Source of the DNA: Macrostomum hystrix
Taxonomy: Eukaryota; Platyhelminthes; Macrostomidae
Direction of reading: 5' to 3'
NCBI GenBank assembly: GCA_950097015.1
Contig: CATNEN010000011.1
Location: forward strand, 1,612,001-1,676,000
DNA: 64,000 bases
Shown here: positions 1 through 16,700 of the stretch, piece by piece
Layout: every line of letters starts with the position of its first letter
How positions within the stretch are numbered: position 1 is the first letter of the stretch
Notes under the pieces: model-generated
Database searches by the model: none
What the model was told of the DNA's origin: nothing
What the model saw: the letters and a program-made list of their open reading frames with translations, nothing else
Program-made: the position numbers and the translations under genes

Positions 1-4434
<4,434 letters not shown>

Positions 4435-4608
4435 CAATGAAAGTGGTTTCTGGAGTGCAAAGACACAATATTTAATTTTTACGATTTCGGACCAAATTCG
4501 TTTTATCGTTTTCCTTTTTGTGTTTTTTAGAAACGGTTGGTGTTGTGCTTTCATAACTTTTTTAAGTTCATCTGTGCGCTAAAGTAAGCACCAAGCTGTT
4601 AGACGGGT

Positions 4609-5145
4609 GTACCTAAATGTTAGACGGGTGTACCTAAATATTAGACAGTTGTACCTAAATATTAGACAGTTGTACCTAAATGTTAGACGGGTGTAGCTAA
4701 ATGTTAGACGGGTGTACCTAAATGTTAGACGGGTGTATGTTAGACAGGTTTGTCTATATGTTAGACAGGTCTACCTAAATTTTAGACGGGTTACCTAAAT
4801 ATTAGACAGGTGTACCTAAATGTTAGACGGGTGTACCTAAATATTAGACGGGTGTACCTAAATGTTAGAAGGGTGTACCTAAATGTTAGACGGGTGTACC
4901 TAAATGTTAGACGGGTGTACCTAAATGTTAGACAGGTGTACCTAAATGTTAGACAGGTGTACCTAAATGTTAGACGGGTTACCTAAATGTTAGACGGTCG
5001 TACCTAAATGTTAGACAGGTTTGTCTAAATGTTAGACAGGTGTACCTAAATGTTAGACAGGTGTACCTAAATATTAGACGGGTGTACCTAAATATTTGAC
5101 AGGTGTACCTAAATATTTGACAGGTGTACTTAGATTTTAGACAGT
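4609..5145 (+). repeat. Minisatellite, about 21-bp unit
   Basis: The unit is ttagacgggtgtacctaaatg with variants (ttagacagg, ttacctaaat), about 25 units. It starts about 175 bp after the MAP kinase stop codon and so may be transcribed as 3' UTR. Confidence 0.95.
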
Positions 5146-8100
5146 TAGGCACTGTTATACAGCTCTTAACTATTCTGAATTCGGAACATTTGTTTCATGG
5201 CCCCCAGTGCAAATATTATGACAATTCTGCTTTATTTAAAAGGCTGGAGATTTATATTTTTCTGTTGCGGCATGGATACACTTTTCCTGCCCGTAATATT
5301 AAATATAGATATCACGTTTATACTCCGCTTTATTGTCACCTTTTTTGTTTACAACTTTACTTTTAATTCGATATGTAAAACTGTAATTTAATTTCTGCTA
5401 TTTTCTATTTGCGCTTGCCTTCAGTGCTTTACTAGTCTGGGCCTTTCAAGCTATAGCTATTCTATATTTTAACTGCTGTTTAAACTAGTCTTTGGCACAG
5501 CTTAGCCACGCTAGGCGTATTTTTAGTTGCTAAAAACCAGTTTTTTGTTTAACAATCTGCAAAGCTCTACTACAAGGAGCACAGTTAGCTTTTTTATTCT
5601 TAAAAGTCACTCCGGCATTATTCATAGATAATATAATATGTTTATTTTATAGATACTTTTCTTCCCGCTTACTGTGCAAGTGTATGTCGAGGCATTTTTC
5701 TCTCTATTTTCTTTTTTTCTAAACAGTTTGTTTGCTATCGTCACACCTAGAAACAGCTAAACAGTCTATTTTGTTTGCTTTGTGGTTTTTCCTTTTATTG
5801 CAAAAAGCATTATATTACTGAGCAATAGGGCGTTCATGAACTTTTCTAATGCGACGTTTCATAGATTTAAATTTATTTTTTTATATTGAACATTTTCCTG
5901 AGATTTGTAATACAATGATCAAGACCCTGTGCTAAAATCACAGCGGAAATATTAGTTAGACTTCGGGGTAATGTTTTTAAAATTGGAGATACAATCTTTC
6001 TTTTTGCCTTTTCTTGTCTTAAATAGGTTTTAAGGCTGGAAGTTTACCTTCCCCAACATTCTCGCAACATGTTTGAACTATTTTTAGAGTCATGAACTAA
6101 TAATGCCCTTCTTTGCTTTCACTGTGAAAATTTACTTTAATAATAGAAAACTTTTTCTTGTTCCTCCTGTTTATTTAGCTTTGGTCTACGTTTGAAACAA
6201 CTAGCCGCAATTTTTTACTTTCTCCATAAAATTTGACTGCTTTGGATGTTCTCCTTATTGCGTCACTTTTTTGCTAAAATTTGTTGTCGGTTTTGTTGTT
6301 GACCTTTTGTGAGCTTTCCGCAGTTTGCCGCAGTTTGTTTATTTTTGTCTGCGCTGATATTAATACAAGTTAATATAACGATATGGCAAATACAGTACAC
6401 TTTCATAAAAGGAAGATAATCATTGGTTAACTCTATTGCATTTTTCATTTGTTTTCTTGCTTAGTTTATACTATTATCATAATTGATTGCACGGCGTCTA
6501 GCTAAATTATAAATCAATTATTTTGCTACTGGTTTTGCTTGTTTATTTTTGATAAACTTTACTTGCAACTTATGCCCCCCTGCGGGGGAACTGTACATTG
6601 TAACCCCCTTTTCATCAGAACGATATAAAGCAACTTATAGCCTATATACCCCAGAAATTAAGCAAATAATTATCCCCCTGGAATTCTATCGGGGCTTTGC
6701 GGGGACTTTATAGTCCAGTTGACCTCAGCGACAACTTAAAGAAATGGCACATGGAAATACCTCTGATTTATTTGGCTAATAATATTCCTACCTGACATAG
6801 GGCTGGTCGAATTTTAAAGCAACTGTAGAAAGCTTCGTGAGCTTCGCTTCGCTCGCCTCGAGGCCATTATATGCGACCTCTGACTTTCTGACCATAGAAT
6901 GCGCATTATAAAGCTATAAAGCTATATAACTTCCAACAGAAGTTGCTGCCCTGACTTAGAGAAAAATACACTATTTAGATAGGAGAAATACTGGGCTTCT
7001 GGAATAGTGTTCAAATAAAATTAAACGCACAAAAATAGAGCCACATCATCCCAGAAAAATTTCCTATCAAATGATCAAAGAATGGACAAAATCGATTTAG
7101 CAAATCAAGAGGAGATTTCAATTATATAAACAAACATTTTCATCTTTAATATATAGATTGATTAGAGAAGCCAGGCAAAAAGTGCATGTACGTAAATTTA
7201 ACGGTGAGGTTCAGCAATAGAGAAAATGGGATATTTTAGTCGAATAAAACTTTTGGAATATAAAATCCGGCTCCCTGAGTCAATTTGACGGGATGCAATA
7301 TTTTCTGGATGTATTGTGCCGGCTATGATAAATGTTTTATATAATCTTTTTCAATATTTACTTCATTATGAAATAGCATAGAAGTTCATATAGTTCATAT
7401 TTCGTGAGTTGTTCGCTTAAAGTTGTAAGTTCTAACAAAGTAGCCTGTTTTGCTTCGCAATCGATTGAACAAATAGTTATATTACTGTAAGGCGTCTGTG
7501 AGATTTTTGAATAAAAGAAATAAGTGGATTTTCAAAATTAGTGAAAACGAAAATCCTACATTTCGGTTTTCGTTTTCGCACTGGCTGATATTCTATAATA
7601 TATTAATAATGCACGTTTTTTAAGTCCGCTAGTTTCATGCTGCACTCGTCAGAATCCTTGCCATATTTTTCATTCGAAATCGTACGTAGCATATTTACTG
7701 CGCAACATTTTATATTTCAGCCTTCATGTAGCTTAAGTTAATTCCTAATTCTTAATGCTTAATTACTTCAGATGTTCTTCTCCTGCAGCAATATTTTACA
7801 GTGTCGAACCAACAGGCTTTCATTAACAATAACACGTTTTCCTGTTATATGTTGTTATACTTTTTTATTACGGATGACAATGGCGATCCCAATATACATG
7901 ACTAGGCCTATGCCTACGAGCAGCTCACTGTCGACTTTTATATGACACCCTAGAATAGAGAACTGTCCACATGTGTCAAAAAAGTCATGTGGTACTTAAA
8001 AAATACTTTGATTTTAATTTGTCTTGAAGCAGCCTCGCTGTTAGAAATTAGCTAGGCCTAGTAGACCTAGACCCAAGCAAATACTTGCTACTAGAGTGCA

Positions 8101-8670
8101 ATGCAAGTAGCTTCATAATTTTAATTGTATATAGGTATCAAGGACTGATTACTATAATATCATATTATACAATATGTCATATAAAATCAAAAGATATTGC
8201 ACTTTTCAATTTATCAATGCCACTAACTATAGCCTATGGCTTATGGCTATAGGACAATAAATATAGCTAGATATCTATTTTTAAGTGGTGGTGGTGGAAC
8301 TATTTAAAACTGAAATAGCATAGGCCCCTAAGGTGCTAATTTTTTGCTAGGCCTAGGCCATTGCTGCCTATATGTTGTACTAAGCTTTAGAATATTTTTT
8401 TTGAATAGACAACAACATAGAAACAGCAAAATATGGCTTGACTTAATGATTGAATTTAAATTGAGACAAATCTAGAAAAAAGTATGTTTTGTTAGTGTAC
8501 AGCTGCTATTTTGTCTGCCATACAAAAGGTTAATCTATACTGTTACTAGACCCATGTTCCTAGTACTATTGGCATATTGCAATGTAGTTGAGTAGTTGAT
8601 TTTGCTTTTTAACTTCAGTATAACATTAAAAGCAATCGAAAGTATATAGGCCTACCATAGTCCAGATGGT
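5146..8670. other. AT-rich intergenic region, nothing supported
   Basis: There are no conserved open frames, tRNA heads or tandem arrays. Short open frames here look like chance frames in low-complexity AT-rich DNA. Confidence 0.6.
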
Positions 8671-8674
8671 GTAA

Positions 8675-9460
8675 TGTGGTATGCCGGAAGCCAAAAAGGA
8701 GGATTTCCAAGTGGTACGCCAGTGGTACGCCAAAAGAAAGACGTGGGGGTCCCTCAGTTTATAATGTTGTGGCACTAAAAATCTGTGATTGATTGACTGA
8801 TGCCTCCCTATGATCCTCACCTGGGTAGGTACTAGAATTGTCATTGGCGCTCACACCTGACAGGCTGATAGTTGCAAAAAAATTAATGAATTAATGTATT
8901 TATAGTTAAACGGCGGCGCCATTAAAAGGGCATCTGGACGTTTTCAGCCGCCGCTTGTCCACGACCTTGCTGATGGTATAGGTCGAGGCGTGCGAGTTTA
9001 ACTGGGCAACAAAAACCGGAGTCCTATGACGCCGGATGCTTCTGCGTATGACGGACAAACTTTAACAATTATTAAAAAATAACAGATATAATCAGCGCTC
9101 AGAAATTTATTTACTAATAATACTAGGCTAAATTATTTTATTGACATATTTATAAAATGATTAATCAAGTTATACAATGCAGGAAAAAATATATGCAATT
9201 TTTTACGTAAAATCCACTGTCGTGTGATGTATTCGTATCTTGTATGTCATAATTTACGCAAAATTACAAAAAGTTTTTACTCTGGCAACAATTTTTTTGC
9301 CTGGTGGTGCCAATGGTATGCTAAAAGTGGTACGCCAATTCAACTTCAGCTTGGTGGTACGCCAAATGCTTTTTCGAATCGGTGGTACGCCAATTTTTTG
9401 GAAAACTCATTTGGTACGCCGGAAATCTCTGGCGTACCAGTCACCTTCCGGAGTATGGAG
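8675..9460. repeat. Cluster of tggtacgcca motifs; possible non-autonomous element
   Basis: The 10-mer tggtacgcca or close variants occurs twice near 8705-8725, about four times between 9315 and 9420, and inverted (tggcgtacca) near 9431. Sparser material separates the two clusters. This looks like subterminal repeats at the two ends of a DNA transposon, but no clear terminal inverted repeat or target duplication was found. Confidence 0.45.
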
Positions 9461-9824
9461 TATATAATAGATTAAATATATTAGTTCTATTTAAAGATCA
9501 AACATGAATAAAAACGAGCTAGATTATGTTATCTAGAAAATTACTTTTAATCAGCATTTCATTAACTTAAAGGCAATAATCAGTAATATACATTCTTACG
9601 GATTCAATACTAACTAATTATGCAAATATGTCCTATAGACTCAAAATTGTATGAATAGTATTTTTAGTTAATGGTCTTATTTGTTTTTATGCAATTATAT
9701 TTTGCAGTAATTAGCTCCAACAAGATTACTTAAGTTGACAAAATTAATTCTTTCCTACAAACATCAATCTTCTTAATTTTTTGCACATTGCAATTATTGC
9801 ACAATGTTTTTCAGCATTGATTCG

Positions 9825-10798
9825 ATGTCTGGCAAAGGTGCTGGTCGAGGCAGAGGTCGTGGTCGCGGCCAAAACCACGGTGCTGGACAACAGGAACAGC
9901 CAGGACGCCTTAAACAACAGCAGCAACAGCAAGGCCGACCTCAACAACAACAACAACAGCATCAGCAGCAGCCACAGCAACAGCAGGGACGCCCTCAGCA
10001 GCAGCCACAGCAACAGCAGGGACGCCCTCAGCAGCAGCAGCAGCCACAGCAACAGCAGGGACACCAGCAGCAGCAACAGCAGGGACACCAGCAGCAGCAA
10101 CAGCAGGGACGCCCTCAGCAGCAGCAGCAGCCACAGCAACAGCAGGGACACCAGCAGCAGCAACAGCAGGGACGCCCTCAGCAGCAGCAGCCACCGCAAC
10201 AGCAGGGTCAGGGACGCCCTCAGCTGCAGCAGCCACCGCAACAGCAGGGGCGCCCTCAGCAGCAGCCACCGCAACAGCAGGGGCACCCTCAGCAGCAGCC
10301 ACCGCAACAGCAGGGGCGCCCTCAGCAGCAGCCACCGCAACAGCATCAACAACCGGCGGAATTCCAGACGAGGCACGGTCCAGTGACTGAGCCGGCAGCG
10401 AGCCGACCAGAGGCGGTGACATCACAGCTGGAACGAGAAGTGTCCGAGCTGAACCTTGCCGAGGGCCCCACTGGCGACAGCGGTGCTTGTGCCGTCGGCT
10501 CTTCATCTCGAGAGTTTCTACCTGTGTCTTGCGTCAGCGATCAGCGCAGGCGTCAATTGCCAAAAAGGCCAGATAAAGGCGGACAGAAGGGTCGCCAGAT
10601 TTCACTTTTAGTCAATCATTTCGACTTTAAATTTGATCCGAATCTTAGCGTATTTATGTACGACTTCGAAATTCAACCCTGCGGCGGTGGCAACAAGTCC
10701 CGACAGAAGGGCAAAACTCACGAACTGCGTCGGTCGCTGTGCGAAGCTGTTATGCTGGCCTTTATGGCCAAATTTTTTCCGAAAATTTATCGCTATCG
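9825..10798 (+). CDS. Argonaute exon 1: RG and poly-Gln N-terminus plus start of ArgoN
   Basis: It encodes [15 protein letters not shown], then about 160 residues of Q-tracts broken by GRP, GHQ and PPQQQG, then an acidic linker. The folded part starts at [17 protein letters not shown] and VNHFDFKF. The donor is gtaagt. Antisense frames over the Q-tract (Leu-rich and Ala-rich) are not genes. Confidence 0.92.
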
Positions 10799-13700
10799 GT
10801 AAGTCTATTTGAAGCATTATTTGACTGACGACTGACTTATTGATCATTATTGACGGGCTCATATGACTAAATACCTGAATTTTTTAATTTAATTGAGTTT
10901 GTAGCCTTGTGTCTGAAGCGTCGGACTCACGAGGTCAAGGTTTCGATTTCCGAATCCACTGCAACAATTTGTGTCCTTTAGCAAGACACTTAACTGTGCA
11001 TTGCTTCAATTCACCCAGCTGTTAAATGGGTACCAGCATCAGCTGGGTTAATTAAGAATGGTTGTGGCGCTCACCAGTCCATGGACTGAACATCTTTACA
11101 CCGTTTTTTGGCTAATGTGTGATTCTAGTCATGTACCTGATTCATTCAACTCACCCCATTGACTCGTTTCGACATACTCGTAAATTGATGATGCTAGTTC
11201 AGACCAGTTTCTAGAAGTACATTTTGCACTTTCACAGGTACGTGTACGACGGTCGCCGGGTCGCTTATTTCCTTGACAAACTGCCTGGCGTTGGCCCAGA
11301 CGGCTTTCACGGTCGAGTCTGCCTCCTTAAGGACAACGGCATTGACGAGGAGGAATTCTCAGTCACACTGGTGCAGTCGCGGACACCTATGAGACACTTT
11401 GGCGACATCAAGGAGTACCTAACCACAGAGACGGGCACGGCGGATATCCCCGTTGACGCTATTAGAGTTGTCGACATCCTACTGAAGGCCACATTTATTG
11501 AAAAATCCATGGTCCCGATTGGCAACCGGGCTTTGTTCTTTGAAAAGTACGTGCCGCTTGGTCAACAAGATGGCGATCTGCCTTGGGTCATGCATCAGGG
11601 ACTGTTTGCCAGCCTGAGACCGCAATGGTCTGTGCGTCTTAATGTGGACAACACCCAGGTTATTAAAGCTATCAATGCTTACATTTGATTGTGAAATTAC
11701 GGTCTCACTCCCCAGATCCCCAGGTCAGTCCATCTCGATCCCCAGGTCCTCAGGTCAGTCTATCTCGATCCTCAGGTCAGTCTATCTCGATCCTCAGGTC
11801 AGTCCATCTCGATCCCCAGGTCAGTCCATCTCGATCCTCAGGTCAGTCCATCTCGATCCTCTCAGGTCAGTCCATCTCGATCCTCAGGTCAGTCTATCTC
11901 GATCCTCAGGTCAGTCCATCTCGATCCCCAGGTCAGTCCATCTCGATCCCCAGGTCAGTCCATCTCGATCATCAGGTCAGTCCATCTCAATCCCCAGGTC
12001 AGTCCATCTCGATCCCCAGGTCAGTCCATCTCGATCCCCAGGTCAGTCCATCTCGATCATCAGGTCAGTCCATCTCGATCCCCTGGTCAGTCCATCTCGA
12101 TCCTCAGGTCAGTCCATCTCGATCCCCAGGTCAGTCCATCTCGATCCCCAGGTCAGTCCATCTCGATCCTCAGGTCAGTCCATCTCGATCCTCAGGTCAG
12201 TCCATCTCGATCCCCAGGTCAGTCCAACTCGATCCTCAGGTCAGTCCATCTCGATCCCCAGGTCAGTCCATCTCGATCCTCAGGTCAGTCCATCTCGATC
12301 CTCAGGTCAGTCCATCTCGATCCTCAGGTCAGTCCATCTCGATCCTCAGGTCAGTCTATCTCGATCCTCAGGTCCCCAGGTCAGTCCATCTCTCTCCCCA
12401 GATCCCTAGGTCTGGCCATCTCACTCCCCACATCCCCAGGTTAGTCCATCTCACTCCACAGATCCCCAGGTCAGCCCATCTCACTCCCAGATCCCCAGGT
12501 CAGTCCATCTCACTCCACAGAACCCCAGGTTATTCCATTTTTTATATCTAACTAGCTATTTTTGCCCGTTGCTTTTGAGGCAGAAACTTAAAGCAAAGCA
12601 GTAAGCAATTCACGTCTCTGTATTAACTTTATAGTGAAGGTCACCATTTATTTATTTACTGCATTAATGGAAAGTGAAGAGTTTGTTTAAGGGGGTTTTA
12701 AGTAAAAAATAAGTGAAAAGTTTGTCCAAACAGCCCCCTCTTGATTACTTCTTTAGAAACATGTCTCTTAGCCACTCCTCTATACAGTCAGTGGCAGATC
12801 CAGGAATTTTGTTTTGGGGCGGTCTGTCAGGGGAGCGCCATGAGAATCACAGAGGGGGTGCCAGCGGCCGAAAAAGGGCGCCAGGAGCCAAGAAAGGGCG
12901 CCAGCGGCTGAAAAACGGGAGCCAGCGGCTGAAAAAGGGGCGCCAGCGGCCGAAAATGGGGGCATCTTATTCCCATGATTAAAATTTTGGGGGGGGGGCG
13001 ACTGCCCCCCGCCCCCCCCCCTAAATCTGCCTCTGTATACAGTATGCATGTACACGCGTATACATAAGGAAAATAGCCATGGCATAACAATAACAATGTC
13101 AAAGAAACAAAATTAAACTGTTTCAGAGTTCAGAGTTAGACAGGTCAAGGTCAATTCGTGACTACTTTTCTATTAATTGCTTGCGAGTCACCTCAAGGCC
13201 TGGGGATACAGCACATTCTTCGTTCTTCCCCTTGGTGCGAAAATGAATAGGCCAGCTGGAGTTCCAACACGGGAGCAGGCGACATAAAGCTGCCCATGCG
13301 AGAAGCAAGGAGTCTCCAGGTTGATGCCAGCCACCTTCTGCGACTGTCCCTGAGCCTTGTTAATAGTCATCGCAAAGCACACTCTCACAGGGAACTGCAG
13401 TCGCTTGAACTGAAATGACAGGTCCGTGGGGATAATTGGAATCCGGGGAACGAACACAGACTCTCCTCTGCCAGATCCAGTCATTATCGTGGCCTAAATC
13501 ACGTGTGGGAAGAGCCGCCTGACTATCAGTCTGGTGCCGTTACACAGCCTTGGCGCATTCAGGTTGCGGAGGAGCATAATTGGTGCCCCAACTTTCAGCT
13601 GCAAGTTGTGCGATGGAGTTCCAGGAGGATCTAGAGAGTTCAGAAACTCAACAGGATACTCCACAGAAAGTTAGAAGTAGTCCGAATGACAGGGGACCTG

Positions 13701-16700
13701 TTTTGAAAAATCTTTCTCTTCTCTTCAGTGGGAGAGGCTAAGCCTCTGTATATTTTAGCAAAGCACTGTACGCCAGCCTCTCTCTTTCTTCTATCCCAGG
13801 CTGGCTGGAGAGTAATATCGACCGGAGAGCCCTGCGCACTGGGACGCCACCGCAATCACCGCACTCAGTCTCAGTGCTGCTTGGGGGCCAGTAGACAGTC
13901 TAGGGGTTTGGGCTGTGTACATTCACCGCTTGAAATACAATGTACAGTCTGGGGCTTCGGCGCCCGGGGAAGGGAGGGGGTGGCTGTAATAAAATTTGGC
14001 CCGCAGAGTGGCGGAGGGGAGTTGGGGTGGCTGTCCTCGGAAAACAAAAAGTGACTCACTTTGAGATGATGCAGCTTTGCTCTGGATTGAGTAGAGATGT
14101 TCAAAATTGACAGCATTGTTGGAAAACATGTAAAGTGTAAGTGGATCAAATTTGGAGAAAATCTGACAAAGTGGGGCGACGATATGTCGAATTGAGTGAT
14201 TTTTTGACGACTTTTGAGCAGTTTTTTGCACTTTTGAGCAGGAAGGAAATGATTTTTCGGGAATTTGAGTAGCCTATTGCACTCAGCGTAGGTGGTTTTA
14301 GGTATGTGCAAAGTTTGGTGCGATTTGGTTGAGCGGTTTCGGCGTCTATAAAGACAAAAGGTTGCACACACACAGACAGAGTTTTCACTTTTATATATAT
14401 AGATTTTGTGCATAATAACCCACACAGGTGGCCTGCTACCCTAGCAAAAACCTGGCTGACATTCTCTACGACATTGGCAAGAGTAAGCGCTGGCGTGACG
14501 ATGTCTGGAATCGCGAATTAGTTGACAAAGATCGCATCACACTGGCCAAGATGGTGAAGATGTGCCGAGTTGAGGCTAGCCACTATAAGAATAAAGAGGG
14601 CAAGCCGTTTTCTAGGAAGCACACCATCTTCGATTTAAAGAAGTCGCCCGCCACGACTCAAATAACGCTAGAGAATAAATCCAGAGTGACAATAGCGCAG
14701 TACTTTAAGCAACAGTACGGCATTAACCTTAAGTATCCTTACATGCCGTGCGTCAAGGCGTCACGTGAGAAAGATACCCTTCTACCTGTGGAGCTCTGCA
14801 CAATGCTGCCCTATCAGAAGCCGCCAGACAAAGATGGAGATGTCGTCAGCGCCATCATTCGTCGAGCAGCTGTGCCTGCAGCTCAGAGGCGAGGTGAAAT
14901 CGAGGACAGACTCAACCGGTTGGGGCTCGATCAGAGTCAATACCTCAGAGAATTTAAAATCAGCATCAACACTAAGATGCTGAAGCTGTTTGGCCGTGTC
15001 CTCAGCTCCCCGTCCATTGGCTACGCTAAGAATCAAAGTGTCCGGCTAGACAGGGGTCCCGGCAAATGGGACGCCAGGAATGCCACCTACTTAGAGCCTG
15101 GCCAGGTGAGATATGACTATCTATCTATCTATCTGCAGGGGGGCCGGGGCACTTGTCGCACAAGCGACGGAGCGGCACGCCCCCAGACCGGCGAACTAGG
15201 CACTTTAGCGCCCATCGCGCCGCCTCCCCTGAGCAGGCACCACACACAACAGCACAGACCAGCCGGGGAGGGTAGGAGGCACCCAGAATAGACAGCAGTG
15301 TCCCCCACCTCAGCCCCACACGCACATAGCAGACCAAGCCGGGGGCGGAAGGCTGATAAGAAATCAGTCCTCAGGGGGGGCCGGGTGATGAGTGTACACT
15401 TATCCAATCGCGCTGACGGAAGTCCAGAGAGCGCGCGGCGGTGTACACCCGCCCTCCAGCCACCCCCCGCAAGGTCTAACGCCCCAGCGCCAACGCACAT
15501 AACTCATACAACGCAGAACAGGCACACAGAAGGTAGGAGCGATGCTATTATTTCAAGCTTTGATTGCACGAAATATGGTGCACCTCCGCCAGTCGTTACT
15601 GTCCAAACCCCCCAACAAGTCCCGAAATTAATCGTGACTTGAAAGGTGAATCGAACGTGAGATATGACAGGTGTCTGGTGTCTGATGTCTGACAGGTGTC
15701 TGGAGGCGAGGTGAACTTGTGAATTGTTCAGTGTTTCTGTAGCCTTAGGTCAACATTGTGTCAGGGTTGTCAGAGTGGGTCAGCATGGTATTGGGGTAGT
15801 CAGAGTGGGTCAGCATGGTATTGGGGTAGTCAGAGTGGGTCAGCATGGTATTGGGGTAGTCAGAGTGGGTCAGCATGGTGTTAGGGTTGTCAGAGTGGGT
15901 CAGCATGGTGTTAGGGTTGTCAGAGTGGGTCAGTATGGTTTTAGGGTTGTCAGGGTGGGTCAGCATGGTGTTAGGGTTGTCAGGGTGGGTCAGCATGGTG
16001 TTAGGGTTGTCAGGGTGGGTCAGCATGGTTGTTTATAAACACCCAGAGTTAAGATTTCAATTTGTTTCTCTGCGAAAACCGTGAATTTCAGGTGAAACGA
16101 TGGGCTTTCGTCAACCTTGACGATCGGGTTCGCGATGATATGCCATTCTTCAGAATGCTGACCCAGATGGCAGGAAGGAATGGCATCTCGCTGCGCGAAG
16201 ACAACTGCGAGTATGTCAACGTGAAAAACAGCGTCGGTCGTGTCAATGCGGACTTCATCGATAAGACATTTCGCGAATTGAAAGCGAAGGCAGTTGAACT
16301 GGCCATGTTCGTTATAAACCCATTCGACAAGGAGTCTTACCGTACTGTCAAATGCTGTGGCGACCGCAAATACGGCATCGTCAGCCAGGCTGTGCTGTCT
16401 AAGAATGTCGAAGGCGCACGGGCGCCATCGGATCAGACTGTTGGCAACATCCTGCTGAAGATCAACGGCAAACTAGGCGGCGTCAATTGGTTTGTGGACA
16501 GTCTTCTTCGCGATCTCAACGCCGCTGGCCAGGCCATCATCCGGGTGCCGACCATCGTGTTCGGCGCCGATGTCACCCATCCGTCTCCGACTGGTGACCG
16601 GGCCATTCGCAAGTCCATTGCCGCTGTGGTAGCCTCCATGGATACCAACTATACCAAATATGCTGCCGAGTTCAGGGAGCAGGTCATGTCACATTTCTTT

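Larger units (their letters stand above)
12552..14403 (-). mobile_element. Helitron, degraded, in Argonaute intron 2
   Basis: On the minus strand the element starts tctatatatataaaagtg (5' TC end at 14403) and ends gggcaaaaatagctag (CTAG end at 12552). It is flanked by A and T, as expected for Helitron insertion between A and T. It holds the C-terminal part of a Helitron helicase and a nested hAT MITE. The 5' end lies only 24 nt from Argonaute exon 3. The 3' hairpin was not resolved by eye. Confidence 0.75.

Noticed and set aside
9804-9824. Upstream ATG of Argonaute at 9804
   Set aside because: A pyrimidine-rich gtttttcag follows it and likely is a splice acceptor, and the family-like start [11 protein letters not shown] is at 9825.
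9744-10506. Leu-rich and Ala-rich minus-strand frames opposite Argonaute exon 1
   Set aside because: They are antisense readings of CAG-rich Gln codons and have no independent support.
11642-12551. Two Ser/Pro-rich frames of 255 and 288 codons
   Set aside because: They are produced by the 22-bp array in Argonaute intron 2; the exon 2 donor at 11659 removes this region.
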